From Chaetomium olivaceum (taxonomy: Eukaryota; Ascomycota; Sordariomycetes; Sordariales; Chaetomiaceae): a DNA stretch of 64,000 nt. The position numbers and the translations under genes were made by a program. The stretch spans positions 1 to 64,000 of the forward strand of contig JAYWVB010000072.1 in assembly GCA_039881045.1 (NCBI GenBank). Direction: 5' to 3'. Below are positions 46,065-56,052 of this stretch, piece after piece (position 1 is the stretch's first letter; each line of letters starts with the position of its first letter). The notes below the pieces were generated by a model. The model made no database searches, was not told the origin of the DNA, and was given only the letters and a program-made list of their open reading frames with translations.

Positions 46065-48803
46065 TTACTGGGACGGCCCCGGATGCAGACGACTCGGGGC
46101 CCAAGTTGACCACTCCCGATTCGTCGTTCTCTCGCTTTCATCTTTCTTCGACTTCGAATTCTTCGTTCCGCGGCCCTCCTCGGTCATATTAAGCGCCGAT
46201 AGAGTGAGACTTTTGACGACCTCCTCGGCGATGTACCAAGATAGCTCCCGTTCTTCCCGAAGGTCCTCCTTCACCAGTTGGAACCTTTCCTCTTTAGACA
46301 GATTCTCCCGTCGCAAGTTCCTCACTTCCGCTATGATGTGATGAAGGACTGCCTCGGGGCATCTAACGTGGCTTTTGGCGTGCTCGGCCTTGCGGATATA
46401 CCGCCGTCTGACGTCGGCAGCACCGTCATGCGAGAAGGCGATGCAGTAGCTCATCTTCTTGCCCCAATCTGACAACGTGTTAGTACTCATCACTGGCAGT
46501 TGCAGCCGCCAATCCAAACATGAAGACTCACTCTGCGTGTATATCAACGGGTTATCCCACGCCTCCTCGCACGGGTCGACGTGCACCCAGCGGCGCTGAT
46601 GATCCGAGTAGACCTCGACCCACGCATGGTCTTCGGCATTCCACACCCAGCCACCCCTTGCCCCAACAGCCCGGCAGAACATGGCGAAGCAGTTCGCCCA
46701 CTCCCCGACCCGGCCCCGCCTCGTCTCCAACAGCTTCCAGGGATCCGAGTACCGCGGGAACCGCTCGTCAGACCCGCACCCATCGTCCGCGCACCGGAAA
46801 CTCTCCACCCGCGTCGCGCCCCACGCGCTCTCCGCTTCGGTTGGCGGCACCACGCCGGTGGCGGCCGTGGCCATCCCGCAGACGCTGCACGGCGGGTTGT
46901 TAACCCAGGTGAAGAAGCTGCGCTTGAACCAGCGCAGCAGCGCCCGGACAACGCAGTCCCGGTACGCCCACTGCGGGCGGCTGCCGTCGCCCAGCGATTC
47001 CGCCTCCGCCAACATGATCTGCGCCTCCTCCTCGGCCTCTGTGTACAGCATATCTAGCGGCAGCACGCCCAGCGCCTTGTCGAGCCGCCCGGCGTCCTCG
47101 TACCTGACGGGGGTCGCACTGAGCTTGAGAAGCAGGTTGCGGAAGCTCTGCGCGGCGATGTCGCCCGGTTGCGGCGGCATCGGAATGATGGGGAGATTCC
47201 GTATTATCGTGTGGACGGTGCCGGCGGTATATGGGGGAGGCTTGCTACCCTTGGGGCTCTGGGAGTTCCCCAAGTCGGCTGCCTCCTTGAGAAGCAGCTC
47301 TGTCAGGTTGTCGGCCATGAGCTGCGTAAAGCGCTCGCCCAGGTTTCGGGCCCAACTTCCGTCTGCTAGGTCGACCGCCTTTGGGACTTCCCCGGGGAGC
47401 CGTGGCCGCTCCCCGGTCCGTTTTTTGATGTCGTCGAAAATGGAATCGAAGGGTACCACGATCGCGCGGCCGGTTCCTGGGGAACCAGCGACAATGTGAC
47501 CGTACAGGTCGCCCGTTTGGGCGTCGACCACCCACGAACCGCAGTCCCCAACCTGGAGCGGTGAGTCAAAGACGGCGCTAAGGTTCATCATGAACTGGGT
47601 GCTGTTCGGGGAACGGCAATAGACGGGGGCGCCTGATATGATCCCCGTCAGGATTTGTCTAGAGGTGGCGCTTATAACTCTCGTTTTCTCAAGCTTCGAG
47701 CTCGCCACGCCGGTGGTTGCGATCATGCCGTGCTTTAAGTCCATGTCTGACGTATAGTTTGGGTTGAAAATTTTGTTTACCAGCTTGTGAAGAGGGTACG
47801 AAATTTCGATGAGGGCATAGTCAAGGCCAGAATGCGACCCGGGCTTGTCAAGAGAGCTGAGGAAGGGGGTTCCCAAACTTCGGTATGCCATTGCTCGCTC
47901 AGCCTTGGATGTGTTAATCGGTGCTAGAAACGGCGGCGCCTCTGGGAAAAATGTGTGAATCCTTCTTTTAACCATGTTGAAGTTATCCGTGTCGAACTCA
48001 GAGTCATCGAATTCAGAGTCGTCGAAATCAGCATCGTCGAAGTCAGAATCGGTGTCTAAGTCGTTTTCCGCATTTTCATCGAAGTCGCTGTCATCAAAGC
48101 CGTCGATGTCGATTCCGCTGTCCTCATCATCCTCAGCTTCAGTAGCGCCCTCAGATTTACACTCATAACTCTGGAAGACGTGTGCGGCGGTGGTGTAGTA
48201 GAACCGGCCGCCTACATTGACGGCTCCGCCGATAGTTGCGGGGAGTTTCGAGTCCCCGACGAAGATCTTCATGCCGCTACAGTGACATCCGAACTCAAGT
48301 GATGAGGAGAAGGCTTCCACCTTCCCCGCCGTCTCTTGGCCGTCTTCTGGCGCTAACGGGATGAGCTGCTCGAAATCGGGAGCCTTGGCCATGTGGCCCG
48401 TCTTGATCCCGCGGTAGCCGTTTAGAAGGCCGCTCTCCCGAACCATGTTCCGCACCTCCTTGCGATGGGCGGTGACCTCACAACAAAACATGATGGTCGG
48501 GCTGGCGGTGTTGGGCGTCTTACCGAACATGTAGATCGACCACGTCACCCATCTTGAGATGGGCTCAACCGATCTCTCCAGGTAATCCTTGATCTTGGGC
48601 GCGACATCGTCGAAGGCCTCCCTCGCCGGGCCCTTGGTCTCCCAGCACGAGACCTTGCCGTACTTGCTGATGAATCGCCCGATTGATAGCTCCGGGTTCG
48701 GCCATGCGTCACTCCCTCGCTCTGTCTTATGTGACGTGAAGAAGCCGGAGAGACTGGTTGATGTTTGGGAGAGCAGTTCCGAGGCTCGGAACGTCGTCGC
48801 CAT
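46065..48803 (-). CDS. Chymotrypsin-like cysteine-protease domain fused to a PNGase-like (PNG1) protein
   Basis: A continuous ORF of 912 codons. A GTGAGT..CAG intron of 63 bp (46469-46531) reads through in frame and is probably spliced, rebuilding YTQ|NWGKKMSYCIAF. Residues 1-460 are a fungal trypsin-fold domain with a plausible His208 (TTAAHVF), Asp328 (GLDYALIEI), Cys421 (VGDCGSWVVD) triad. Residues 215-275 are an Asp/Ser/Phe acidic insert. Residues 485-890 are a PNG1-type transglutaminase fold: zinc cysteines 639, 642, 671 and 676, then GRVGEWANCF, EDHAWVEVY and RWVHVDPCEEAWDN. The catalytic Cys of GRCGEW is Val699, while His726 and Asp743 remain, so deglycosylation is unlikely. N. crassa PNG1 is also reported to be inactive. 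Two genes wrongly joined are unlikely, since no stop separates the halves. Confidence 0.85.
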   Translation of the reverse strand: MATTFRASELLSQTSTSLSGFFTSHKTERGSDAWPNPELSIGRFISKYGKVSCWETKGPAREAFDDVAPKIKDYLERSVEPISRWVTWSIYMFGKTPNTASPTIMFCCEVTAHRKEVRNMVRESGLLNGYRGIKTGHMAKAPDFEQLIPLAPEDGQETAGKVEAFSSSLEFGCHCSGMKIFVGDSKLPATIGGAVNVGGRFYYTTAAHVFQSYECKSEGATEAEDDEDSGIDIDGFDDSDFDENAENDLDTDSDFDDADFDDSEFDDSEFDTDNFNMVKRRIHTFFPEAPPFLAPINTSKAERAMAYRSLGTPFLSSLDKPGSHSGLDYALIEISYPLHKLVNKIFNPNYTSDMDLKHGMIATTGVASSKLEKTRVISATSRQILTGIISGAPVYCRSPNSTQFMMNLSAVFDSPLQVGDCGSWVVDAQTGDLYGHIVAGSPGTGRAIVVPFDSIFDDIKKRTGERPRLPGEVPKAVDLADGSWARNLGERFTQLMADNLTELLLKEAADLGNSQSPKGSKPPPYTAGTVHTIIRNLPIIPMPPQPGDIAAQSFRNLLLKLSATPVRYEDAGRLDKALGVLPLDMLYTEAEEEAQIMLAEAESLGDGSRPQWAYRDCVVRALLRWFKRSFFTWVNNPPCSVCGMATAATGVVPPTEAESAWGATRVESFRCADDGCGSDERFPRYSDPWKLLETRRGRVGEWANCFAMFCRAVGARGGWVWNAEDHAWVEVYSDHQRRWVHVDPCEEAWDNPLIYTQSESSCLDWRLQLPVMSTNTLSDWGKKMSYCIAFSHDGAADVRRRYIRKAEHAKSHVRCPEAVLHHIIAEVRNLRRENLSKEERFQLVKEDLREERELSWYIAEEVVKSLTLSALNMTEEGRGTKNSKSKKDESERTTNREWSTWAPSRLHPGPSQ

Positions 48804-49309
48804 TTTCTCTCAGTCCTATTATGGTATCGTCATCATCTAGGGGAAAGGAAACGAGGTGCAAGACGACTCCCCATGCAGACCTTGCATAGGAGACAGGTGG
48901 AACACCCGGCCTTGATGTATGAGATTTCGGCGAGTTCAGCCCGCAAAGGGCGCGGGGCGCTGCAGCTTACAATGGAGACCGCTGACGCGGCGTCGAGGCA
49001 TCCTGATAGGCCGCTGCGACTCGAGGCCACTTCATGCAGTCGCTGCGGCATCGAAACCCCCAGCCCCAGCCTCACTTGGCAAAGATCGGTGCCCCCCTTA
49101 CTTCCGCGTCACCTGAGATCTCATCAATGAGGCTGTCCAAGTTTTAAGTGCCGTGGATTGCGTACGACTGAACAAATGTGGCGACTTAAGATTTGAGAAG
49201 AGCTCACTCAAGTCTGCGTAACTCATTAATTGGTGTTTTCTCCAGTTTTTGTTAAGCCCCCCGTAGGCTAGATGTAATACACAAGACAGCCGCTGTTACA
49301 GTCAACACA
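48804..49309. other. Divergent promoter region
   Basis: A 506 bp gap between two divergently transcribed genes, the protease/PNG1-like fusion (minus) and the tail-anchored protein (plus), which could share regulatory sequence. No distinct motif was identified. Confidence 0.45.
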
Positions 49310-50607
49310 ATGGGCCTCGAACCCCCAACCAACGCCCTTCTCAACCAGAGCCTCCTCGACGCCCCAGACTCCCAAGCAACCCGATCCGCCATCTCAGCCG
49401 GTCTCTGGGGAAGCGACACACCCACCACCACCACCACCACCACCACCACCACCACCGGCCAACGGCTGCACACCGTCGACCGCGGCTCAACAACAACAAC
49501 CAACCTCGACGACACCTACTGGGCCTACTACCTCCAAGAATGCACCAACGCGCTGCACGACGGCGGCCGGCACGTCGCCGCGCGCACCCACAGCGACATC
49601 GTCTCGTGTGCGGCCAAGCTGCGCCGCGGCATGGCGCGAGAGGACGTCAAGCGCGCCCTGCGCACCGAACTGTTACGCGCAAGCCATGCCAACGACGACG
49701 AGATGCTGGATAACTCGGTCGACTTGACGGCGAGCCTGCTGCTGATGGCCAACTTTGGGCGGTACGCGTACGGGTTTTCCGGGCGGAACCGTGTGTGCTG
49801 GGCGAAGGGGTCGTTGGCGGGGTTCTTGCAGGATTATTTCGAGCCCGAGGGGAAGTTGCTGAACGAGTCGGTGAAGCTGGAGAGGGTGTTTAAGGCGAGC
49901 AGTTTGGATCGGATTGCGGGGCTGGAGGTGGTGTGGACGGATAACCTGGCGGACCATCTGCGGCTGACGGATGATGATCGCAAGGTGCATCTGTTTCATC
50001 ATGTGGCGTTCTTGGAGACGCAGCGGTTGAGGTGGGTGGTTGGCTCCCATATATTGCCCTGGAATGACATACCTTTTGCTATCCATCCGGCATGTCGACC
50101 GACTGACTGACATGCTTGTCCCCCAGCACTGACAGCCTACTCCCACGCGGACTCGCCGAGGAGACGCTCCGCACGCTGGCGCTGCTCTGTCCCACGGCTG
50201 ACGCCGAGACCAAGCAGTGGCTGCTGGGGCTGCCCAACTACGGCGACCTGGACAGGGGTGTCAACCAGTGCGGGCGCCTCAAGACAGACGACCGGCGCAT
50301 CGACAACTTTTCTTTCTGGAGGGACCGGCTGGTGATGCTCAAGCAGGTGTTTGACGAGGCGCAGCCCAAGACGATACGCCAGTGGTGGTACGATTCGCGC
50401 AACGGGGTGCAGTGGTACACCTTCTGGGTGGCCGTGCTGGTGCTGGTGCTGACGGTGGTGTTTGGGTTGGTGCAGAGTGTGGAGGGGGGGTTGCAGGTGT
50501 ATGTCTCGTTTAAGGCCCTGGACACGGGGGAGCAGCATCTTGGGGGACGTGATATATTTGGGGTCTCGAGAGAGTGTAAGACGGTGTATTGTACTGTGAC
50601 TACATGA
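49310..50607 (+). CDS. Fungal protein with C-terminal membrane anchor, function unknown
   Basis: Two exons (49310-50031, 50127-50607; intron 95 bp) encode 400 aa. The N-terminus carries two Thr runs encoded by CAC/ACC and ACA repeats. The body has conserved segments: VDLTASLLLMANFGRYAYGF, IAGLEVVWTDNLADHLRL, VHLFHHVAFLETQRLS, EETLRTLALLCP, and DNFSFWRDRLVMLKQVFDEA followed by QWWYDSRNGVQWYTFWVAVL. One strong transmembrane helix (FWVAVLVLVLTVVFGLVQSV) lies about 45 residues from the C-terminus. This matches a large paralogous family in Sordariomycetes, often annotated as hypothetical, whose function is not known to me. It is divergent from the protease/PNG1-like fusion gene. Confidence 0.8.
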
Positions 50608-51660
50608 GGAGGAGGGCCTGGCGCTGATATAGGAAGGTGATTTGGACTAAAGGGCAGCGTAAATCTGAAGCACTGAGGTCTGATGAGAGAGAGACGCATG
50701 TACCCCTCACCGTATTACCCAGTACGACCCGCGAGAAACGCAGATTGCCGACATTTTGTGTACACATCGACTATTCCCTAGGTTTCTCCTCAACAATGAG
50801 CGTGGCGCGGTATATGTCGGCGGGCATATGTGTCTCAAAAGCGTCGCTCGAATGTAGATAAATATCCCAAAAGCTGGGGCTCCCCTCTACCCCGACAGCT
50901 TAGCAACCGATTGAAAGGGAAAATACGACATTTAACAGCATTGGTAAAAATGAGTCCAATGACGGCCCGTGGAAAACACCCACCGTTGTGCCGCTGACAT
51001 GAAGATGTTGCCAGGAATCTCAGTCTTTAACGAAGAGGGCGCGATTGAGTCTAGTCGTATTCTGAATATTTGACGTCAAAGTTGAGGCTCCCTACTCAGT
51101 AACTATACTACTGGAGGAACAACCTGGAAAGTCCGGCGATCGGTAATCGGCCGAGTATGACTGGTCTGTGCTTCCCCACAGACCCAAAACCTGCACCGTG
51201 CGGCAGGCGACCCGTGGTTTGCGGGGTGCCTTATCGGTGCCATCTCAGCTGCCCTCTCTGCCCCAACCTCTGTGCTGCAGGTCGCCTGCAGGGATTTCCG
51301 GGGTCTCCAATGTGCATCATGCTCACCCAACCAGAGCACGGGATGGCAGTCGGTCAGCCTGGCTGAGCCAGCCGCGGGGCACACTCAACTTCCCTTTCCG
51401 GGATGGCATTGTCTGGCTTGGCTGGGTTCCTCTGCCGATCCGCGCCCGCGATAAGGGTCCTCGGGAACACGGGAGCGCTGCTGGTGACTTCACTGTGTGA
51501 CTGGGCCCACGTGCAAAGTTCAACACCAAAAACAGTCACCACAACAACCCCTCGAAACCCGCAAAGCACGACGGGATAGATTAATGGCCGTGCGATAGAA
51601 CTTTAACGCCCTCGATTTTGTTTCTTCCTCGGTTTTCCTCAGTAGAGCTCCGATCCCGAC
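50608..51660. other. Intergenic region
   Basis: About 1 kb without a supported gene. A pyrimidine-rich segment at 51610-51660 leads into the next ATG. Confidence 0.5.
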
Positions 51661-52991
51661 ATGCAGCGTTTTGTCGCCGCCGTCTCTGAGGCGCCTCACG
51701 CGCCCAGAGTCGGTGAGGCGCTTTCCGGCATCTTTGGCAGCATCAGCTTGACGGCCTGGATATGTCTCTTGGTATGCCGAATCGAAGATGTCTAATGGAA
51801 GCGTCAATGGCTGACGGCGTTGCAGCTCCCCCAGTTGATCACCAACTACAAAGCCAAGAGCGCAGACGCCTTATCAATGAAATTCCTCCTCATCTGGCTG
51901 CTGGGTGATCTCGCCAACTTGTCCGGTGAGTAGTCACAACCACAGACAGCCCCCTCCCAAGCGCTAGCCAGCCATACTAAACCCCCATAACAGGCGCGCT
52001 CTTCACCAGCCTCGCGCCCTCCACCATCGCGCTAGCCAGCTATTTCTGCGTCAACGACCTGATCCTGATAAGCCAATGCACCTACTACAACACCCTCAAC
52101 GCCCGCCGCCGCCGCGCTGCCGCCGCTCGCCGCGAGCACCACCACCACCACCGCCACCACCACACCCACCGACGCCCTTCCGCTACCAGCGACGACAACC
52201 TCGACGCATGCGCCTCCTCGTCCGCCGTCGCCCCACCCCCACCAACCGAATCCGACCCCCTCCTCCCCGCCAACACCACCGATAACACCAACGGCGGCCT
52301 CGCCGGCTCGCACCGCCGCCACGAGCTGCCCCGCCGCGCCAGTAGCAGCGGCGACGCGCTGGCGCGCATCCTCACGGGCGATGACGACACCCCCGACAAC
52401 CGGCCGTGGCTGAACAACACGCTGAGCCTGGTGGCTGTGTGGGCGGTGGGCGTGGCCGGGTGGTTTCTGAGTTATAAGATGGGGGCGTGGGCTAGCCCCG
52501 GTGGTGGTGCTGGGGAGGGGGGGGATGATGTGGTGGCGCAGGAGCCGACGGCGGTGGTGGGGATGGTGTTGGGGTATGCGAGTGCGGTTTGTTATTTGTG
52601 GTAAGGTTTTCTTTTCTTTTTTTCCTCGTTGGGGGGCGCGCCGCTCGGGGATCTCTTCCGGCGCTGGCGTCCCCTCAGCCTTCGATTGAACTTTCTGGAC
52701 ATGACGTGCTAACGGGGGTCTGGCAACAGCGCGCGCATTCCGCAGATCATCAAGAACTACCGCGAAAAGTCGTGCGAGGGGCTCGCGCTGCTGTTCTTCC
52801 TGCTGTCGCTGACAGGCAACTTCACCTACGGCGCGAGCGTCATGGCATTCTCCCAGGAGCGCGACTACTTCATCAGGGCCCTTCCGTGGCTGCTCGGTTC
52901 CCTCGGCACCATGGTCGAGGACTCCATCATCTTTGTGCAGTTCCGCATATACTCGCCCGAGCGGCAGATCAAGGCCGGTGGGACGGCCTAG
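51661..52991 (+). CDS. PQ-loop vacuolar cationic amino acid transporter (Ypq/Rtc2 family)
   Basis: Members of this family export Lys/Arg from the vacuole lumen through seven transmembrane helices. Four exons (51661-51771, 51826-51925, 51994-52600, 52730-52991) encode 359 aa. The first PQ-loop repeat is ALSGIFGSISLTAWICLLLP plus QLITNYKAKSADALS; the second is CARIPQIIKNYREKSCEGLA. Both Pro-Gln dipeptides are intact. Membrane helices include FLLIWLLGDLANLSG, ALFTSLAPSTIALASYFCVN, NTLSLVAVWAVGVAGWFLSY and LALLFFLLSLTGNFTYGASV. The loop between helices 3 and 4 is expanded and unusual, with Arg and His runs (RREHHHHHRHHHTHRR) followed by a Ser/Asp/Pro stretch containing ESDPLLP. That acidic dileucine-like element (DPLLP) is a possible vacuolar sorting signal. 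Confidence 0.9.
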
Positions 52992-53399
52992 AGTTGTATT
53001 GTCGAGCCAGGCGGCTTGATGACAGGTTATACGAATGAGGACTCCGGCTTATAGACGTGTGGGATGAGATGAGATGAGATGGCATGGGATGGCCATGGTT
53101 ACGGGGAAGAGAGGGCATTTGCATGTTTGCAGCTTGGTCTGCATTTTTGGCTGCATTTATGGGGCGTCAAGGCTCCAGATTGTCGTTTCCGTGGGCGTTT
53201 TTGCATACTTTCTGATGTTGATTACCTTAGCCGCCTGTACATACATACCACGCATGCATGAGCTATTTAGATGAGCCGAAGGAGCTGAAGTCGGTTGCGG
53301 CAACCATTATCCACACTTGATCATACGTCCCCTCACACGGCACACGCAGCAGCCATTTTCATCTCTCTCTCTCTCTCTATCAACATTGTCCGTACAAAA
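52992..53399. promoter_or_regulatory. Intergenic region with CT-rich leader of the F-box gene
   Basis: The stretch ends in a TC dinucleotide tract near 53361-53380, followed by ACAAAAATG at the F-box start. CT-rich tracts just upstream of starts are common in filamentous fungal promoters. A GATGAGATGA repeat occurs at 53065-53082. Confidence 0.5.
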
Positions 53400-55025
53400 A
53401 TGTTCGACAACCTCCCGGTCGAGATACTGTCCGCCATCTGCGAAGATATCGCACACTCGCATCCCCCCAGCGTGCTGTCACTTGCGCTAGCAAACAAACG
53501 CTATTATTCTATCGCCTCCGCCTTCCTCTATCAGACCATCGCGATCGAAGCTTGCGATGCCGAGCAGCTGGTCCTGAACACGCAAAGATGCGAAGACTTC
53601 CTTCGCCGTGATTCGGCATTCTCCCATGTCAGACGCTTCATCGTGCGTGGACGGCTTGTGAACATTCCTGATTCTGATCCTTCATGGATGCCGTTTCAGA
53701 GGCTTTTTGGGTCGCCTTACGTCGACGACGACGATGACGACGAGGGGATAATCGTGTCCTTTGTGGAGGGCCATGTCTTCTATCACATACCTGCCCCCGA
53801 CCTCGGTCAAGGAGACGCGTGTTGGCAGTCGCTCTGCCGTTTGGTTACATTGCTGCCCGGCCTGACAGACTTCGTGTTCGCAATAACCAACACGTTGCCG
53901 CCTTGTCTTCTCGACACCCTACACAGCGAATTTCCTCTATCACCTCTGAAGCGGCTGCGGCTGCATGTTTTTGACTTTACCCTCCCCAAACTCGCACATG
54001 GGGGATCTGATCCCCACGAGCTAGCTCTCGCGTCGTCCCCCCTACTCCATCGCATCTGGGCTAGCTATTGTGATACCGACGGCTACGACCGAGACGGGAG
54101 GCCGAGCTACGATGGTGAAACTCTCTGGGAGCTGGTGGAGGGCTTCTCGCCGAATCTAAAGGATGTGCGTCTATTCCAGGACTGGGGCGACGCCAAGGAC
54201 CAACTTGGACAGCCCTTACCGCCGCCTCCGGATTGGAAGCGTTTCTCAGAAGAAGCCCTTACGCCGGGTTCTTTGAGATGTTTGAAGATTGACGGCAGGG
54301 AACTGTATGATGACTTTCGAGTGATACCGAAAGAGGTTCTCAGGCGCTGGGAAACGAGTACCGACTTCTCTGTTCTTCAAACTCTGCATCTTCGGCAAAG
54401 GCTCGATCCAGGGGGGCTTAGGTTTTTGTGGAAGAGTTGCAGCCTTCCGAATCTCTCATCGCTAACCCTCTACTACGATATGCCCCGGGACCAACCGGAA
54501 AGCGAAGCCCTACATGATTTTCTTTGCGCCCTACCGAGCCTTCGTTCTCTCGAATTAGTGGGTAATTGTGCTCAAACACTACGAGCCACCGCCTTCCACC
54601 CCGGCCTGAGAAGGCTACGTCTCCCTACCGACCCGGGAGCGTCATACTACGGCCATCTCCAGTCGATTGTCCAACGCTGTACGCAGATCGAGGACCTCGC
54701 GCTGGCTCTACCTCGCGCCCGAGGCGGCACCGACGAGGTCAACCTATACAGGACCGTCGGCCGACTGCCACGGCTCCGGCGCCTGGACCTCTCGCTGGAC
54801 GCCAGCTCCCCGACCCACGAGATACGGTACGCCGTGCCCCAGCATGGCAAATCCCTCGGCATACGAGTCCCTCTCTACCTGACATCCCTCTTCCCCGCCA
54901 ACGCGCTGCAATTCCTCCCCGACCGCCCCGTCTTCAACACCTTCGTCGACAGCGCCCTCGACAAGAAACTCGCCCTCGCCATCTTCCACGCCGTCTCCCA
55001 GGGCAAACAAACCATCCCCACCACC

Positions 55026-55056
<31 letters not shown>

Positions 55057-55412
55057 CTCCCGGCGTGCTGCCCCTCGAGCACCTCTCCGTCCGCGTCGTG
55101 GGCGCCGGCGACTGGGTGGTGTCGGACCGGGCGTTCGAGGGGGCGCTGATGCGGGGGCAGCTGGCCCCGTACCTGGGGATTCTGGCGCGGCCGTGGCGCG
55201 TGTGGCGCGAGGGCCGCGACGACGGGCGCGACGTGCTGCATGCCGCCGAGGTTGACCCGCCCCTCAGCCCCGCGGCGCTGGCCGAGTGCCGGGAGGCGGG
55301 CGCGCAGGGCGCCTTCTTGTCCGTGTTCCGGCATATCTGGCCCGAGAAGAGCGCGGGGAGTAAGTGGTTTGACGACTGGCAGAGCTGGCCGCTCGAGGGC
55401 GTCGATGAGTGA
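53400..55412 (+). CDS. F-box protein
   Basis: A single-exon gene of 670 aa. The F-box at residues 1-48 (MFDNLPVEILSAICEDIAHS, PPSVLSLALANKRYYSIAS) would bind Skp1 of an SCF ubiquitin ligase. The remainder contains loosely spaced leucine-rich segments (LRCLKIDGREL, LQTLHLRQRL, LSSLTLYY, LRSLELVGNC, LRRLRLPTD, LRRLDLSLDA), the usual fungal substrate-recognition part. A Thr/Asn low-complexity insert encoded by ACC and AAC repeats lies near residue 545. The frame is open upstream to 53295, but the start at 53400 has a good CAAAAATG context and begins the domain. The target cannot be predicted. A 7 bp tandem array starts 15 bp after the stop. Confidence 0.85.
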
Positions 55413-55426
55413 GTGGTTCTGGCTGG

Positions 55427-55510
55427 CTTCTGGCTTCTGGCTTCTGGCTTCTGGCTTCTGGCTTCTGGCTTCTGGCTTCTGGCTTCTGGCTTCTGGCTTC
55501 TGGCTTCTGG
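55427..55510. repeat. 7 bp tandem array, twelve copies
   Basis: Twelve exact copies of CTTCTGG begin 15 bp after the F-box stop codon. It is translatable in all three forward frames without a stop. No function is apparent; it probably varies in length between strains. Confidence 0.95.
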
Positions 55511-55541
55511 CTGGGGCGATGGTTTGTGGGGGAGAGGACTT

Positions 55542-55560
55542 GGGGGGGGGGGGGGGGGGG
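55542..55560. repeat. G19 homopolymer
   Basis: Nineteen consecutive G on the plus strand, 31 bp after the 7 bp array. The exact length is unreliable for most sequencing chemistries. Confidence 0.9.
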
Positions 55561-56052
55561 CGGGTATTGGTGTACTGGTTGGTGTATAACAAACACTGCC
55601 TGCGCTTGTCGCGCTGGCCGGTTTGTTGGGTTGGCACGGAGATGTGAAGTCGGGTTACGGTCGACTTATAACGAAGTACAGGAAGGCTAATTGCTTTGGA
55701 GTTTGGACGTTGTCTCGGGTGGATACACACCGAGAGGTCGGGGCCGAGACCGGGGTCCGGCCCGGGGTATGTGGGGACGGTCCCGACCCCGGTTGTGCTT
55801 GGCTTGGCTTCAACCCCGTTCCGTGGGCTAGTTCGACGTTCGGTGTCCGGTGGCAGTGAAGGCGCCAATCTGGGCTTTTGCCAGAAATGGGACAGATATT
55901 TGGTACTTGGTCTTTATTTTTCACACCGCGACTCAATGTCACTCCCTGCTGTGTGATGTGCATCAGAGATATTGTTAAGTCTCTTTCGGCACCCAAGATG
56001 CAGTTTCACAATGCTATAACAGAGAAGGGTATATATAACATCCAGAAACAGA

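Larger units (their letters stand above)
55413..56052. other. Intergenic region with repeats
   Basis: Contains the CTTCTGG array and a G19 tract, and then AT-richer sequence between the F-box gene and the convergent GIY-YIG gene. No gene is supported. Confidence 0.5.

Noticed and set aside
46469..46531. Extra 21 residues (SESSCLDWRLQLPVM...) in the PNG1-like half
   Set aside because: They are a read-through of a 63 bp intron with a GTGAGT donor and CAG acceptor; removing it restores the conserved YTQNWGKKMSY.
47974..48168. Ser/Glu repeat ORF MLKLSVSNSESSNSES on the plus strand
   Set aside because: It is the antisense of the acidic Asp repeat in the fusion protein.
53295..53399. 35 extra N-terminal codons of the F-box ORF
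   Set aside because: They translate a CT-repeat leader; the ATG at 53400 has a better context and begins the F-box.
54744..55868. 374-codon minus-strand ORF opposite the F-box gene
   Set aside because: It is antisense to conserved LRR-like sequence and its repeat part comes only from the 7 bp tandem array.
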